Source: Bacillus sp. FJAT-26390 (GTDB taxonomy: Bacteria; Bacillota; Bacilli; Paenibacillales; Paenibacillaceae). Taken from it: a DNA stretch of 64,000 nt. The translations under genes were made by a program, and so were the position numbers. Numbering within the stretch: the first letter of the stretch is position 1; every line of letters begins with the position of its first letter. Shown here piece after piece: positions 15,863 to 25,352 of the stretch. The stretch covers positions 79,308 to 143,307 of the forward strand of contig NZ_MAQX01000002.1 of assembly GCF_001682865.1 (NCBI RefSeq). The letters run 5' to 3'. Under the pieces are notes generated by a model, which was given only the letters and a program-made list of their open reading frames with translations, had not been told where the DNA came from and searched no databases.

Positions 15863-18800
15863 CTACTTGTTTAACAAGTGAACGAATTGCATCAGGCGCA
15901 TAATGATCGTCGCTGCTTCGGCACGGCTAGCCAGGTCAAGAGGAAGGAACCTGCCTTCGCCTTTGCCTTCCAAAATTCCAGCGTCAGCCACAGTGTTCAC
16001 TGCCTCCTTCGCCCAGTCATGGATTGCCGCCTCGTCTTTAAAGCTGTCAGCTGCAGCCTTTGACTGCTCACCAATTGCTCCCGCGGACTCAGCGAATTGC
16101 AGCGCATTGGCAGCCATTACCGCCATTTGCTCGCGCGTAATCGTCGTATTCGGACGGAAGCTGCCGTCTTCAAACCCTTTTAGAAGACCATGTGCTGCCG
16201 CGGCTCCCACTGCATCTGCGTACCATGCTGTCGATGCAACATCGTTGAAGGAAATCGCTGACGTGGCTGCTGCATTTTGAAGGCCAAGCGCCCGCACTAG
16301 CATGGCTGCAAATTCCGCTCGCGTAACGGTTCGGTTTGGCGCAAAGCTTGCTGCGGTTACACCGCTCACGATCTGCTTGGAAGCGAGAAGCTCGATATTT
16401 ACTTTTGCCCAGTGGCTGCTAATGTCTGCGAATGTTTTGGCATGTATAGCTGCCGCATAAATGCTATTGCTCATGCTCATGACCGTCACAGTCGTCTTCC
16501 CTGCCGCTGGCTGGAACAATGCCGGCACGTAACGGAATTCGCCGGTCGCCGGATCATAGACGAGCGCTGTCGCTGTTTTGGCATCAAGCTCCCCTTCCAC
16601 CATTAGTACCCGCTTCACATATACCCCTCCGAAGCTGTTCACCTCTGCCGACTTCCCGCCATCCGAGACGAAAATACTGAATTCAACTGGTGTGCCTGCA
16701 AGCTTCAAGCCTGCTGTCGTTGCCCGCTCGCGAATATCGTCCAGCGCCTGTGCGGCAAGCGGTTTAATGGTAAAGGTTAAGATGAGCTTCTCATTAATAA
16801 CAAGCTTCGTCTGCTCCAGAACGCCGCTTACAAGCGAAAGCGGGAATTCATAAGCTGCATCCTCATGCTGTGTGACGATGACAGCTTTGGGACTGCTCTT
16901 TGCTGCTTCCAATAAAGCCAGAGCGGAGAAGGCTAGCTCTCCTTTTGCGGTGAGCGCCCCTTTCTCGAAGACGATGCGCTCCAGCTTATTTGCAGCTTGT
17001 GCTTTCAGCTTGCTGTCATTTTGCGCGGTATCGACTGAGCCTCCTGTCGTCTGTCCATTCGAGCCAACATTTCCGTTGCCGCCTTCGCCTTCCGATCCCT
17101 CTTCCGTCTCATCATCCGGGCCGCCTCCCGGAATAATGGCTTCTTTTACTTCAACCGTATACACTCTGCTTTGCGTGCCATAAGTTACGGTAAGCTGCGC
17201 CTTGCCTGCTTGAAGCGCGCTAAGCTGTTTATCCTCGCTAATGGCGGCAATGGCAGGCTGCGCAATCGTTACGACTGCATCTGCGGTAACGTCTACGCCT
17301 GCCTGATCAAACACTTTCAAGGCTTGCTTATCGCCTATTGCCAGTGACAGCGGTCCTCTGCTGCCGTCGTCAAGCGAAATTCGGAACGGCTTAGGCCGAT
17401 TCGCGAAGCCTTCGTTCTGCTCGGAAAACGCAAGCTGTCCGTTCGAATGCGCAAGCATCGCTATTCTTTCGCCGCGCACAATGACGTTATCTACTTGAAC
17501 GGAGCCTGACACCCTGCTTGTCACATCAATACCGTTCGTGCCCATGCCGTCGAGCACGATATTTTGAAGAGTCACATTGCTGATGTTGAAGCCTTCGCCA
17601 TGGACGATCAAGCCCGCATACGTGCTGTCCAGCGCAACGTTGTTGCGTACAATGACCTCGCCATTCAAATCCTTCTCGCCTGCAAAAATCCAAATCGCCC
17701 CAAGGTTGATGTTGTAGGCCGAGTCGGCGCTGCCCGTGCGGAGCAGCGTATTGCGCTCAACAATCGTCGTGCCGCTGAACGCCACCGGATTAAAGCGCGT
17801 CGATACGGCGATGCCCGCTCCGTTCGTAATCGTATCCGTACCGATATTATCCTGCAGCTTATTGTCCTGCCCGCCAAAAATAACGAAGTTATCGGCAAGC
17901 CAAGGCAATGCCACCGTATTAAAACGCGCCGTGTTGTTGATGCTTGCACGTCCTTCTGCCGACCACATCGCAAGGCCGTCGTCGCCCGGATAACGAATAT
18001 CCGATTGCTCCATCATGCTATTGCTTGTGCCTACGGAGAAATTGATGCCATCCGCCATCAAATTGCGCAAGCGCAGGCCAACCATGTGCAGGCCGTCCGT
18101 TATTTCATCGCTTCCCCTAACCTTTGAAAGCCAAAGCCCTGTTTTGGAGTGCTCGACCCAAACATTTTGAATGACCGAGCCTGTGCCGAATCCGCCATAA
18201 AAAGCATGGGTTAACGCTTCGTCATCGCGAATGTTAAGATCGCCGTCGATAAGCAGATCGTACACCCCAATATTGTCGCCTTTCCCGATGAACCTCGCTC
18301 CAATGAGCTTCGTATACCACATGCCCGCTCCGCGGATCGTCACGTGATCCAAATCGATGACATCCGCCTTAAGCTCGAATTCGCCGGCTGGGAACCAAAC
18401 GCCCTTGCCTTGCTCCTTCGCCGCCTTCATCGCTTCATGGAAGCTTGCCGAATCATCGCTGCCGTCAGCTGAAACAGCGCCATAATCCGTAACCGAGAGA
18501 AAACCTTCCGGCATCGCCAGCGGTGCAGCGACCTGCTCAAAATCGACGAGGTCAATCACGTAATAGTCCGCGGCATTGCCGGCATCCTTTTGCAGGCGAA
18601 TCGTTGCGCCCGCCGGCACATCGCCGATCCGTTCATGAATTTCGTCGAAGAACCGATGCGCATTGCCCTGCTTCGGATCATTCGACCAAGGGTAGCTGCC
18701 GTATTCCCAGCCATGCTTCGAGCTTAACGCGACATTTTGCTTAAACACGCCGTTCACGTAAAGGGCTAGCGTCTCATTGCGTCCCGCTCCATCTGTGCTG

Positions 18801-21800
18801 TCGGGAATGACATAACGCAGCACGAGTGAATTCGCCGCCTCAGCCAGCGTGAATTCTACATAGTCGCCTTCGTCCGTCAGCTTAACCGCTTGCCTGCCAG
18901 ACGCCTCGGAAGCCATTTCGCGATAGCTGCGCGAAGGGCCGATCAGCTCGCCGTTTGTCGCGCCATGCTCTGCTTCATAGGTCACATATGGAACGGTAGC
19001 TCCGCGGTATGCGAAACCAACGCTGTTCTTCACGAGCAGGCTGTCGAGCAGCACATTGCCCGAATCTGCCGTATCCTTTTGCAGCGTAATCGTATTGATG
19101 CCCTTGCGGAGCTGTGGAGCAATAACCAACTTGGACCAGGCTTGGGAGCTGCCTGCCGGCTTGAACGTTACCTGCTTCATCCGCTCGCCATTCACGTATA
19201 GGCTCAGCTGCGCTGGGGCGCCGGACAAGTTCAAATAACGAAGCTCAGTCCCAAAGCTGCCTGCCGCTTGCGCATGGACGGTGAAGCTGATTTTGTCGCC
19301 TGTTTCCGTGAAGCTGCCCGCGTATCCTTCGCCCTTATAGCCTTTTTGCGAAGCGTTAAATTTGATACTGCCTGAGACAAAAGCTTTCTCCGCTTCATAG
19401 CGCTGGTCGGAAGCTACAGGCTCAAACTGCCATAGCTCCTCTCCTGCTGCGCTCGAAACGCCGTATTGCGCTTGACCTTCGGCTAGCAGCAGCGATCCAT
19501 CTGCTTGCGAGGCATTGCTAAGCCGCTTGTAGCCTACTCGCTCCTCGATCGTCCACTGTGCGTTGTCATAACCTCTAATCTCGCCCGAGAAGGCTTCAAG
19601 GCCGTTGTCGCCAAGCGACAATAGATGCCCGGTAGCTTTATTTTTCAGCAATCTGCGTCCGTTGAAGTCTTGAAGCAGCCAGTGCGAGCTTGCATGGTCT
19701 GCGCTTGGCGCTCCGATCAGCACCTTGCCGCTGCTTTCATATAAATAGCGCTGGCCGGTTTTCGCTTTAATGCGGACATAACCCGTATCGTCAAAAATAG
19801 GCGTAGCCGTATCGTTTGTTTTCGCTTCGCCCATCGGCGGTGTCTCAAACTGCTCCGGCGCGTTCTCGAAGGTCCACTGCACCGTACCGAAGGAGGTTGG
19901 ATACAGACCGCGTTCAGCATATCCGGCGTTGTTTTGGACATGGATAAGCTCGTCATTGTACTTGCCGTTTAGGCTGCGAATAAAATATTCGGCGCCGCTT
20001 GCCGAATTCTCGACCGCCCAACGGGATGCAACATCTGCTACGTCAGCCTGCTTGCTCTCGATAAACGCATAATCTCCGCTCATCGCCATGTAATGGCCGG
20101 TCACACGGTTTTTCAGCCTCTGCGCGCCGCCATCGGACTCGATAATCCAATGGCTGTAGCCATTGCTCTCGGCAAGGGCGCCGTACAGCACAATGCCTCC
20201 GTTATTTTCGTACAAAAACTGGCCGTTCGCCTTATTCTTAATGCGGATTGGCGCTTCGGACAACGGCTCCGGCCTCAGAACAACCGGCTCGATGGCGAAT
20301 TGCGCGCTGTCTGACTCCGCTACAAGCTTGCTCACCTTCGTAAAACCGTCGCCGTCGGCATATAGAAAATGGCTCGCCCAGCCGCTTTTCAGTACAACAT
20401 AGCTGTCTGCCGACCCTTTCTCCATAAGCCACTTCGCGCTGCCCCAGCAGGTGCAAATGTCGCCTTGCGCCACTATTTGCTGCGTTGGGGCATCCTGCTC
20501 GACGTCTCCGCCGATATGCTCCATCGAGATGTAATGGCCGCTCTTCAGATTTTTCAAGCGTACCGAGGTTGGCCCGTCGCCTGTTTTCTCCAAATACCAA
20601 ACGGAGCTAGAATCGGCTTCGGGAAGGTCGCCGTATTTCACCTTGCCAAGCTCATCGCCTGCTTCGGCAACTTCATAGAGATAGCTGCCTGTTTGTTTAT
20701 TTTTCAGCCTTACGTTCGTGAGCACTGTGTCTGCCACGGGAACGAACCGCCAGCGCGGACTGCCCCAGCTTGGATTAATGACGCCATACTCCGCGTACTT
20801 GGTCAAATTTTGCAGGCTTATATATTTTTGCTGGCCTGGGACGTCATTGGCATCCTGCACGCTGTGGATCAGCTTCGAGCCGCCGGCGTCCTCAATGACC
20901 CACACCGCACTCGTCCAATCATCCTGAACCTCCGTTACATCCATGCGCCCATCGGTCATATTTTGAAGGTTGATGAAGTGGCCTGTCGCTCTATTCTTTA
21001 TCCGTTTGCGTCCATTAAAGCGCTCAACCAGCCATTGTCCCTTAAAATCATTTTCTGCGATGTTCCCGTATTTCAACTGCCCGGCATCATCCTCGTACAG
21101 CACGAAGGTTTGCCATTCGTTCTGTATGCGAATATATTGGGGCGATCCGTCCCCGCTAAAGGCAGGGTCCTCGAACAGCCACTGTGCCGCGTCCTCGTTT
21201 GGATGAATCACGCCCGCTTGCGCAGAGCCGATGCCATCCTGCTTGTGCAGGTACTCTCCCGTACCCACCATGCTTTGCACCGTTTTGTAATCGTCATAGA
21301 GAGTAGAATTGCTGATAGACCATTGATCCTCTGGGGCACTTTCCGTCAGAGCAGCCGCTTTAAGAGGATCGGTTGCATGCTCAAGGCCGGCCCTTGTCAT
21401 ATAATGAGCAGTCGCTAAATTGCGAAGCCGCTTCTTGCCGTTAAAGTCCTCTCTCACCCACTGGTAGGACGACTTCTGGCCAGCCTGCGCCGTAAGCGCG
21501 CCATATTTCACCTGGCCGGCCTCTTCGTGCAAATAAGCAGTGCCTACCGCCTCGTTCGTAAAATTAACGATTCGGTACGGCTGTGCATCCGGCGCGAGCT
21601 CGATTCGCCAGTGGGCATTATCACGGTCCAGCACCGACCAATTGTTCGAGCGCGCATGAATATCGTCAAACTGCGTATTTAGCACAAAAGGCTGCGCCGG
21701 ATCGGCTTGAAACGCTTCGACATTTTGAAAAGTAACAAAGCTTGCATCCGCCGCTCGCGCGACCATCCACTCGCTTTTGACCGTATCGTCGAGCGTCAAC

Positions 21801-22588
21801 GCTTTGATCGGCTCCCATAATACGCCTTGCGTAATGTAGTGGCCAGTCGCCCTGTTCTTGATGCGGTACGTATCCGGCGTCGTTCCGGCTACCAGCACCC
21901 AATGCGAGCTTCGATCCGTTGCAGCTATATCCCCGTAATCGACAAAACCATCCGCAGCCTCGTACAAATATTGTCCCGCTCGGAACTTATTCGCTAGACG
22001 AATCGGCGCGGCTGACTCCACCGGCTCAAGCGCCCACTGCGGGCTCTCAAAGGTGATGTTGATATCGTTGCTCACCTCGGCAAAGCCTAGCTGATCCTCC
22101 TGATGAATGACAAGATTCGCATTTTCAGCTACGGTCGCGCTCTTGATCACCACGAAACCTGCGCGGCTGGACTCATGGATCGTCCATTGATCCGCCAGCG
22201 TGCTTTCCGTAATCTCGCGGCTGGTCAGAGCATCTCTACGCTGCCCTACTTCAGCAATCGTGATGTAATGGCCCGTCGCCCTGTTCTGAATTCGTTTGTT
22301 GCCGTCATGCTCCAGAATGAGCCATTGCGAGGACTCGTCCTCATAGCTCGGGAAGCCGTACCGAACGACTCCGCTCTCGTCCTCGTACAAATAATTACTT
22401 TGCCATTTGTTCTGAATGCGAACGTAGGTAGATTGCGTAACGGAAATGGCCGCCGTCTCCAGCTGCGCCTCGACTTCCGTTTCTTGCGGTGGCGGTGCCG
22501 CCTCATTCGCATAAACCGGCACAGCCGTCAGCATAAGAAGCAGCGCCAGCATAAATGCCAGTATCGACCTGGATCTTGCACGTTTCAT
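15863..22588 (-). CDS. Giant SLH-anchored multidomain carbohydrate-active surface protein
   Basis: The 2241-residue protein has a signal peptide ending near YANEA. From about residue 55 to 1055 there are seven tandem units of 141-157 residues, with a YLYE-type motif near 63, 205, 349, 494, 635, 789 and 946 and a matching ATGHY motif in each; spacing and Trp content suggest ricin/fascin-like beta-trefoils. Two YEAE-initiated CBM6/35-like modules start near 1063 and 1203. A right-handed beta-helix spans ~1360-1740 (VTDYGAVSADGSDDSASF; ADGINFSVG; GDDGLAMWS). A Big_2-like domain starts near 1748, a Gly/Glu linker near 1820, an unassigned domain follows, and three SLH motifs fill ~2050-2241. The ADGIN/GDDGLA pattern resembles GH87-type alpha-1,3-glucanases; this is an inference. 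GGGAGG precedes the ATG and a cre-like site lies upstream. Confidence 0.85.
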   Translation of the reverse strand: MKRARSRSILAFMLALLLMLTAVPVYANEAAPPPQETEVEAQLETAAISVTQSTYVRIQNKWQSNYLYEDESGVVRYGFPSYEDESSQWLILEHDGNKRIQNRATGHYITIAEVGQRRDALTSREITESTLADQWTIHESSRAGFVVIKSATVAENANLVIHQEDQLGFAEVSNDINITFESPQWALEPVESAAPIRLANKFRAGQYLYEAADGFVDYGDIAATDRSSHWVLVAGTTPDTYRIKNRATGHYITQGVLWEPIKALTLDDTVKSEWMVARAADASFVTFQNVEAFQADPAQPFVLNTQFDDIHARSNNWSVLDRDNAHWRIELAPDAQPYRIVNFTNEAVGTAYLHEEAGQVKYGALTAQAGQKSSYQWVREDFNGKKRLRNLATAHYMTRAGLEHATDPLKAAALTESAPEDQWSISNSTLYDDYKTVQSMVGTGEYLHKQDGIGSAQAGVIHPNEDAAQWLFEDPAFSGDGSPQYIRIQNEWQTFVLYEDDAGQLKYGNIAENDFKGQWLVERFNGRKRIKNRATGHFINLQNMTDGRMDVTEVQDDWTSAVWVIEDAGGSKLIHSVQDANDVPGQQKYISLQNLTKYAEYGVINPSWGSPRWRFVPVADTVLTNVRLKNKQTGSYLYEVAEAGDELGKVKYGDLPEADSSSVWYLEKTGDGPTSVRLKNLKSGHYISMEHIGGDVEQDAPTQQIVAQGDICTCWGSAKWLMEKGSADSYVVLKSGWASHFLYADGDGFTKVSKLVAESDSAQFAIEPVVLRPEPLSEAPIRIKNKANGQFLYENNGGIVLYGALAESNGYSHWIIESDGGAQRLKNRVTGHYMAMSGDYAFIESKQADVADVASRWAVENSASGAEYFIRSLNGKYNDELIHVQNNAGYAERGLYPTSFGTVQWTFENAPEQFETPPMGEAKTNDTATPIFDDTGYVRIKAKTGQRYLYESSGKVLIGAPSADHASSHWLLQDFNGRRLLKNKATGHLLSLGDNGLEAFSGEIRGYDNAQWTIEERVGYKRLSNASQADGSLLLAEGQAQYGVSSAAGEELWQFEPVASDQRYEAEKAFVSGSIKFNASQKGYKGEGYAGSFTETGDKISFTVHAQAAGSFGTELRYLNLSGAPAQLSLYVNGERMKQVTFKPAGSSQAWSKLVIAPQLRKGINTITLQKDTADSGNVLLDSLLVKNSVGFAYRGATVPYVTYEAEHGATNGELIGPSRSYREMASEASGRQAVKLTDEGDYVEFTLAEAANSLVLRYVIPDSTDGAGRNETLALYVNGVFKQNVALSSKHGWEYGSYPWSNDPKQGNAHRFFDEIHERIGDVPAGATIRLQKDAGNAADYYVIDLVDFEQVAAPLAMPEGFLSVTDYGAVSADGSDDSASFHEAMKAAKEQGKGVWFPAGEFELKADVIDLDHVTIRGAGMWYTKLIGARFIGKGDNIGVYDLLIDGDLNIRDDEALTHAFYGGFGTGSVIQNVWVEHSKTGLWLSKVRGSDEITDGLHMVGLRLRNLMADGINFSVGTSNSMMEQSDIRYPGDDGLAMWSAEGRASINNTARFNTVALPWLADNFVIFGGQDNKLQDNIGTDTITNGAGIAVSTRFNPVAFSGTTIVERNTLLRTGSADSAYNINLGAIWIFAGEKDLNGEVIVRNNVALDSTYAGLIVHGEGFNISNVTLQNIVLDGMGTNGIDVTSRVSGSVQVDNVIVRGERIAMLAHSNGQLAFSEQNEGFANRPKPFRISLDDGSRGPLSLAIGDKQALKVFDQAGVDVTADAVVTIAQPAIAAISEDKQLSALQAGKAQLTVTYGTQSRVYTVEVKEAIIPGGGPDDETEEGSEGEGGNGNVGSNGQTTGGSVDTAQNDSKLKAQAANKLERIVFEKGALTAKGELAFSALALLEAAKSSPKAVIVTQHEDAAYEFPLSLVSGVLEQTKLVINEKLILTFTIKPLAAQALDDIRERATTAGLKLAGTPVEFSIFVSDGGKSAEVNSFGGVYVKRVLMVEGELDAKTATALVYDPATGEFRYVPALFQPAAGKTTVTVMSMSNSIYAAAIHAKTFADISSHWAKVNIELLASKQIVSGVTAASFAPNRTVTRAEFAAMLVRALGLQNAAATSAISFNDVASTAWYADAVGAAAAHGLLKGFEDGSFRPNTTITREQMAVMAANALQFAESAGAIGEQSKAAADSFKDEAAIHDWAKEAVNTVADAGILEGKGEGRFLPLDLASRAEAATIIMRLMQFVHLLNK

Positions 22589-22674
22589 TGCACAGACCTC
22601 CCAAAGGTTTGCAAGTGCAAACTAAACTCGAAAGCACCCGCATATGTAAATCGATCATCCTCTTTCATCATAAT

Positions 22675-22690
22675 TTGGAATCGCTTTCAT
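22675..22690 (-). promoter_or_regulatory. cre-like CcpA site upstream of the giant SLH gene
   Basis: ATGAAAGCGATTCCAA on the minus strand matches every position of the published cre consensus WTGWAANCGNWNNCWW. It lies about 90 bases before the start codon, so carbon catabolite control of this carbohydrate-active gene is plausible. A TTGCACTTGCAA inverted repeat lies nearer the gene, just upstream of its ribosome binding site. Confidence 0.55.
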
Positions 22691-22745
22691 AACGATGTGC
22701 ATTTCTAAATAAAGTAGGTGTTATATTACGGAGACCGTGACAAAA

Positions 22746-22782
22746 GAAACGAGCCTGAAGAATCGCTTCTTCGGCTCGTTTC
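22746..22782. terminator. GC-rich hairpin in the 22.6-23.2 kb gap
   Basis: GAAACGAGCC pairs with GGCTCGTTTC and GAAG with CTTC inside, giving a long stem with a tiny loop. No clear T-run follows on either strand, so terminator function is uncertain. Confidence 0.4.
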
Positions 22783-22805
22783 GTGTCTAGGGCGATGCAA
22801 CGGGA

Positions 22806-23022
22806 TTAGCAGGAAAAGCTCCATCTAATTTTCCTCAATAAGAGCTGTGAGATCATTTAGCTGGAAAAGCTCCCGCTAATCGGACCATTTTCTCCGAAAA
22901 AGGACCAAAATCAAAAAATTAACAGGAGAAATTCCCTTTAATCCTAATTTCCGTTCAAAATCGCTAGAATTAACGGGAGCTTTTCCCGCTAATTATGAAA
23001 TAACTGGAAAACCTCCCGCTAA
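22806..23022. repeat. Array of five 23-bp palindromic repeats
   Basis: Five related 23-bp units occur at 22806-22828, 22857-22879, 22919-22941, 22970-22992 and 23000-23022. The cleanest form is TTAGCTGGAAAAGCTCCCGCTAA; the fourth copy reads as its reverse complement, because the core (TTARCNGGA / TCCCGCTAA) is itself nearly palindromic. Start-to-start distances are 51, 62, 51 and 30 bases. The units fill most of the non-coding gap between the giant SLH gene and the reductase gene; nothing in it looks coding. Irregular spacing and short palindromes separate it from CRISPR. It resembles the small intergenic repeats of Paenibacillus genomes. Confidence 0.75.
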
Positions 23023-23165
23023 TCGCACCGCTTCCGCCGAAACAGCTCACACTTCCCTACGCACACGAAAGGGCACCGAAAAATCCAACTTTTTCAGCAC
23101 CCTCACTTATAATCGCTCGGATTCATCCCTACGATCCCAGCAATCCTATTAACTTAAACAAGCCC

Positions 23166-24206
23166 CTACTCTTCCTCCACTACGCCAAGCTCGCGGTTTT
23201 TCTCCTTGAACCGCTCATTATGGGAGGAGACATAAGCCATCGTCGGAGCTTCCGGGTCCATATACAGCTTAGCGCTGTTAAGCGCCAATACGCCGTCCGT
23301 GAACGTACCTGCGATCAGTCCAACCTTGCTGCCATAGCTCACGAAATCGCCTGCGCCGAAGATGCCGGGAATGTTGGTCGCCATTCTCTCGCCGACGTTC
23401 GCATTCCATACGCCCATATCGATGCCCCAGTCGCGGATAGGCCCAAAATCGCTCTTCATGCCATGGTTCACGATGACCGCATCAACCTCAAGCTGCATGC
23501 TCTCCTCCGTGTCCACATGCGCAATCGTCACCTGCTCGATGCTTTCCCCATTGCTGCTATGCAGAGCCAGCACCTGATAAGGCGTCATCACATTGACCGA
23601 GGATTGCTTCATCTTGGACACATTTCTCTCGTGCCCCCCGAAGCTGTCGCGCCGATGCACGACCGTCACGCTTGCAGCAATGGATTCCAGCTCATTTGCC
23701 CAGTCCACCGCTGAATCGCCGCCGCCGGATATCAGCACCCGCTTGCCGCGAAATTTTTCCAGTTCCTGCACCGTATAATAAAGGTTCGTTACCTCGTAGC
23801 GGTCGGCTCCTTCGATCTCCAGCTTCGCCAGCTTCTTAATGCCATAACCGATAGCCATAATGACTGTTCTTGTACGATGATGTTCACCGCTTGCTGCCTT
23901 TAAAATAAAGGTGCCATCCGCCTGCCGCTCATAGTCCGTAATTTGCTGGCCGAGTATGATCGTTGGATCAAACGTTTTGGCTTGCTGGATCAATTGGGCA
24001 GTTAGTTTCTCGCAGCGAATGGGCGTCACTCCGCCGACATCCCAAATAATTTTCTCCGGGTAAGAAAGCATCCGCCCGCCAAGCTGATCCTGCGCTTCAA
24101 TCAGCTTCGTCTTTAAATCGCGCATGCCGCTATAAAATGTAGTATATAAACCGCCTGGCCCTCCGCCAATTATCGTAACATCATATAATTCCAATTGTTC
24201 GTTCAT
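23166..24206 (-). CDS. FNR/IruO-like NAD(P)H flavin oxidoreductase
   Basis: The 346-residue flavoprotein has a thioredoxin-reductase-like fold without the redox CxxC. An FAD motif GGGPGGLY lies near residues 14-21, a NADPH motif [10 protein letters not shown] in the middle, and GAGDF near the end. This is the YumC-type ferredoxin/flavodoxin-NADP reductase family. Members such as staphylococcal IruO, of about the same length, reduce hydroxamate siderophores or feed haem oxygenases. The Fur box 37 bases upstream and the siderophore-binding gene next to it favour an iron-linked role. The ATG at 24206 has GGAGG six bases upstream; the frame extends further but the extra residues are not family-like. 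Confidence 0.85.
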   Translation of the reverse strand: MNEQLELYDVTIIGGGPGGLYTTFYSGMRDLKTKLIEAQDQLGGRMLSYPEKIIWDVGGVTPIRCEKLTAQLIQQAKTFDPTIILGQQITDYERQADGTFILKAASGEHHRTRTVIMAIGYGIKKLAKLEIEGADRYEVTNLYYTVQELEKFRGKRVLISGGGDSAVDWANELESIAASVTVVHRRDSFGGHERNVSKMKQSSVNVMTPYQVLALHSSNGESIEQVTIAHVDTEESMQLEVDAVIVNHGMKSDFGPIRDWGIDMGVWNANVGERMATNIPGIFGAGDFVSYGSKVGLIAGTFTDGVLALNSAKLYMDPEAPTMAYVSSHNERFKEKNRELGVVEEE

Positions 24207-24242
24207 CGTTTGCCTCCAAACGCTCATTATCATCGCTTTTTT

Positions 24243-24261
24243 GATACTGATTATCAATATC
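24243..24261. promoter_or_regulatory. Fur box upstream of the reductase gene
   Basis: GATACTGATTATCAATATC agrees with the 19-bp Fur consensus GATAATGATTATCATTATC at 17 positions. It lies 37 bases before the reductase start. Confidence 0.75.
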
Positions 24262-24341
24262 ACTCAATACATTGTAAGGCACAATGCCTAACGATGACAA
24301 TGGACAAAAGTGATCATTTTATAAGACATATCCAACATTTC

Positions 24342-25352
24342 TCAGCTTGCCGACGATTGCTCCTGTTTCTCGCCTGTAAGCCAAGCAGCCAGCTCCTCCG
24401 TCTGTGACAGAGTGGCAATCGGGTCAAAATACCAGGAGCGGTCCTTGCTCCAAATATAAACGCGGTCATTTTTTACAGCGTCGATCATTTTCCAAATGGG
24501 ATCTGCTTTCAAATCAGCAAGCGTTAGCGCATCAGACGTCAAAACAATATAATCGCCAGCAAAGTCGGCAAGCTTCTCACCGGAAACCTCAACAATCTGC
24601 TCCTTCATTAACTGCTCTGATACTTCAACAGGAGCTTTAAGCCCGAGCGCTTGATAGACTGCCTGGCCGCCCCTTCCGAAATTATCGCCGAATACGCCCG
24701 TGTTCCCGCCCCAATCCTGCATTACGGAAAAAGTAGTCTCGCTTGGAATTGCCTGCTCTACCTTCTCTTTGGCTGCGGCTATACGTTTGTCGTAATCAGC
24801 CAGCCACGCCTTTGCCTCTGACTCTTTCCCCAGCACCTTGCCAAAAAAAGCGAGCTCTTCATGGGCATTTTTCAGCTCGCCAAAAGGAACAACAATAGTC
24901 GGCGCTATTTTACTATATTGCTCATATGCTTCCGCATTGCCTGTAACGATCAAATCCGGCTGCAAATCGACTACTTTCTCTAGCGATACGCTCTCATACT
25001 CTCCGATATTTTCCACGCCTGCAAGCGCCTCTGCAAAATACGGGTTTTTCAAATTCAGTTCCGGCGTTCCGATTGGCTTCACATTGAGTGCAATAAAGCT
25101 GCCTAAGTACAGATCAACAACGATGCGCTCCGCCTTGGCAGGAATCTCGATATCTCCTTTAACCGTAGCGATCACTCTCGTCTGGGCCTGTGTCCCAGCC
25201 GTAGTGGAAGGCGCCGATTCCCCCTTCGCAGCCGCTTGTGTTTCCACGGTTGTGCTATTGGCGTTTAACGCTCCCGTAGAGCAAGCGCTCATAAATAATG
25301 CAAAACAAAACAATAGAGTTGCTGCCATTGATAATTTCAGACCTTTGTACAT
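24342..25352 (-). CDS. Siderophore ABC transporter substrate-binding lipoprotein
   Basis: Read from its own ATG at 25352 this is a 336-residue lipoprotein. It has a signal peptide MYKGLKLSMAATLLFCF with lipobox FMSAC, then a Ser/Thr/Ala linker and a class III periplasmic-binding fold (EIPAKAERIVVDLYLGSFIALNVKPIG; QPDLIVTGNAEAYEQYSKIAPTIVV; VMQDWGGNTGVFGDNFG). That fold captures ferric siderophores at the membrane. Its own promoter TTGTTC-17-TACAAT and a perfect 7-1-7 Fur box lie just upstream, and AAAGGAG is 14 bases before the ATG. No siderophore permease or ATPase gene is nearby, so it must work with a transporter encoded elsewhere. Confidence 0.85.
   Translation of the reverse strand: MYKGLKLSMAATLLFCFALFMSACSTGALNANSTTVETQAAAKGESAPSTTAGTQAQTRVIATVKGDIEIPAKAERIVVDLYLGSFIALNVKPIGTPELNLKNPYFAEALAGVENIGEYESVSLEKVVDLQPDLIVTGNAEAYEQYSKIAPTIVVPFGELKNAHEELAFFGKVLGKESEAKAWLADYDKRIAAAKEKVEQAIPSETTFSVMQDWGGNTGVFGDNFGRGGQAVYQALGLKAPVEVSEQLMKEQIVEVSGEKLADFAGDYIVLTSDALTLADLKADPIWKMIDAVKNDRVYIWSKDRSWYFDPIATLSQTEELAAWLTGEKQEQSSAS

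Noticed and set aside
20369..21418. 349-codon frame antisense to the giant SLH gene
   Set aside because: It mirrors the repeat region of the real gene and has no ribosome binding site.
22806..23022. CRISPR array
   Set aside because: Units are short, near-palindromic, vary in sequence and one is inverted; spacers are irregular and no cas gene is nearby.
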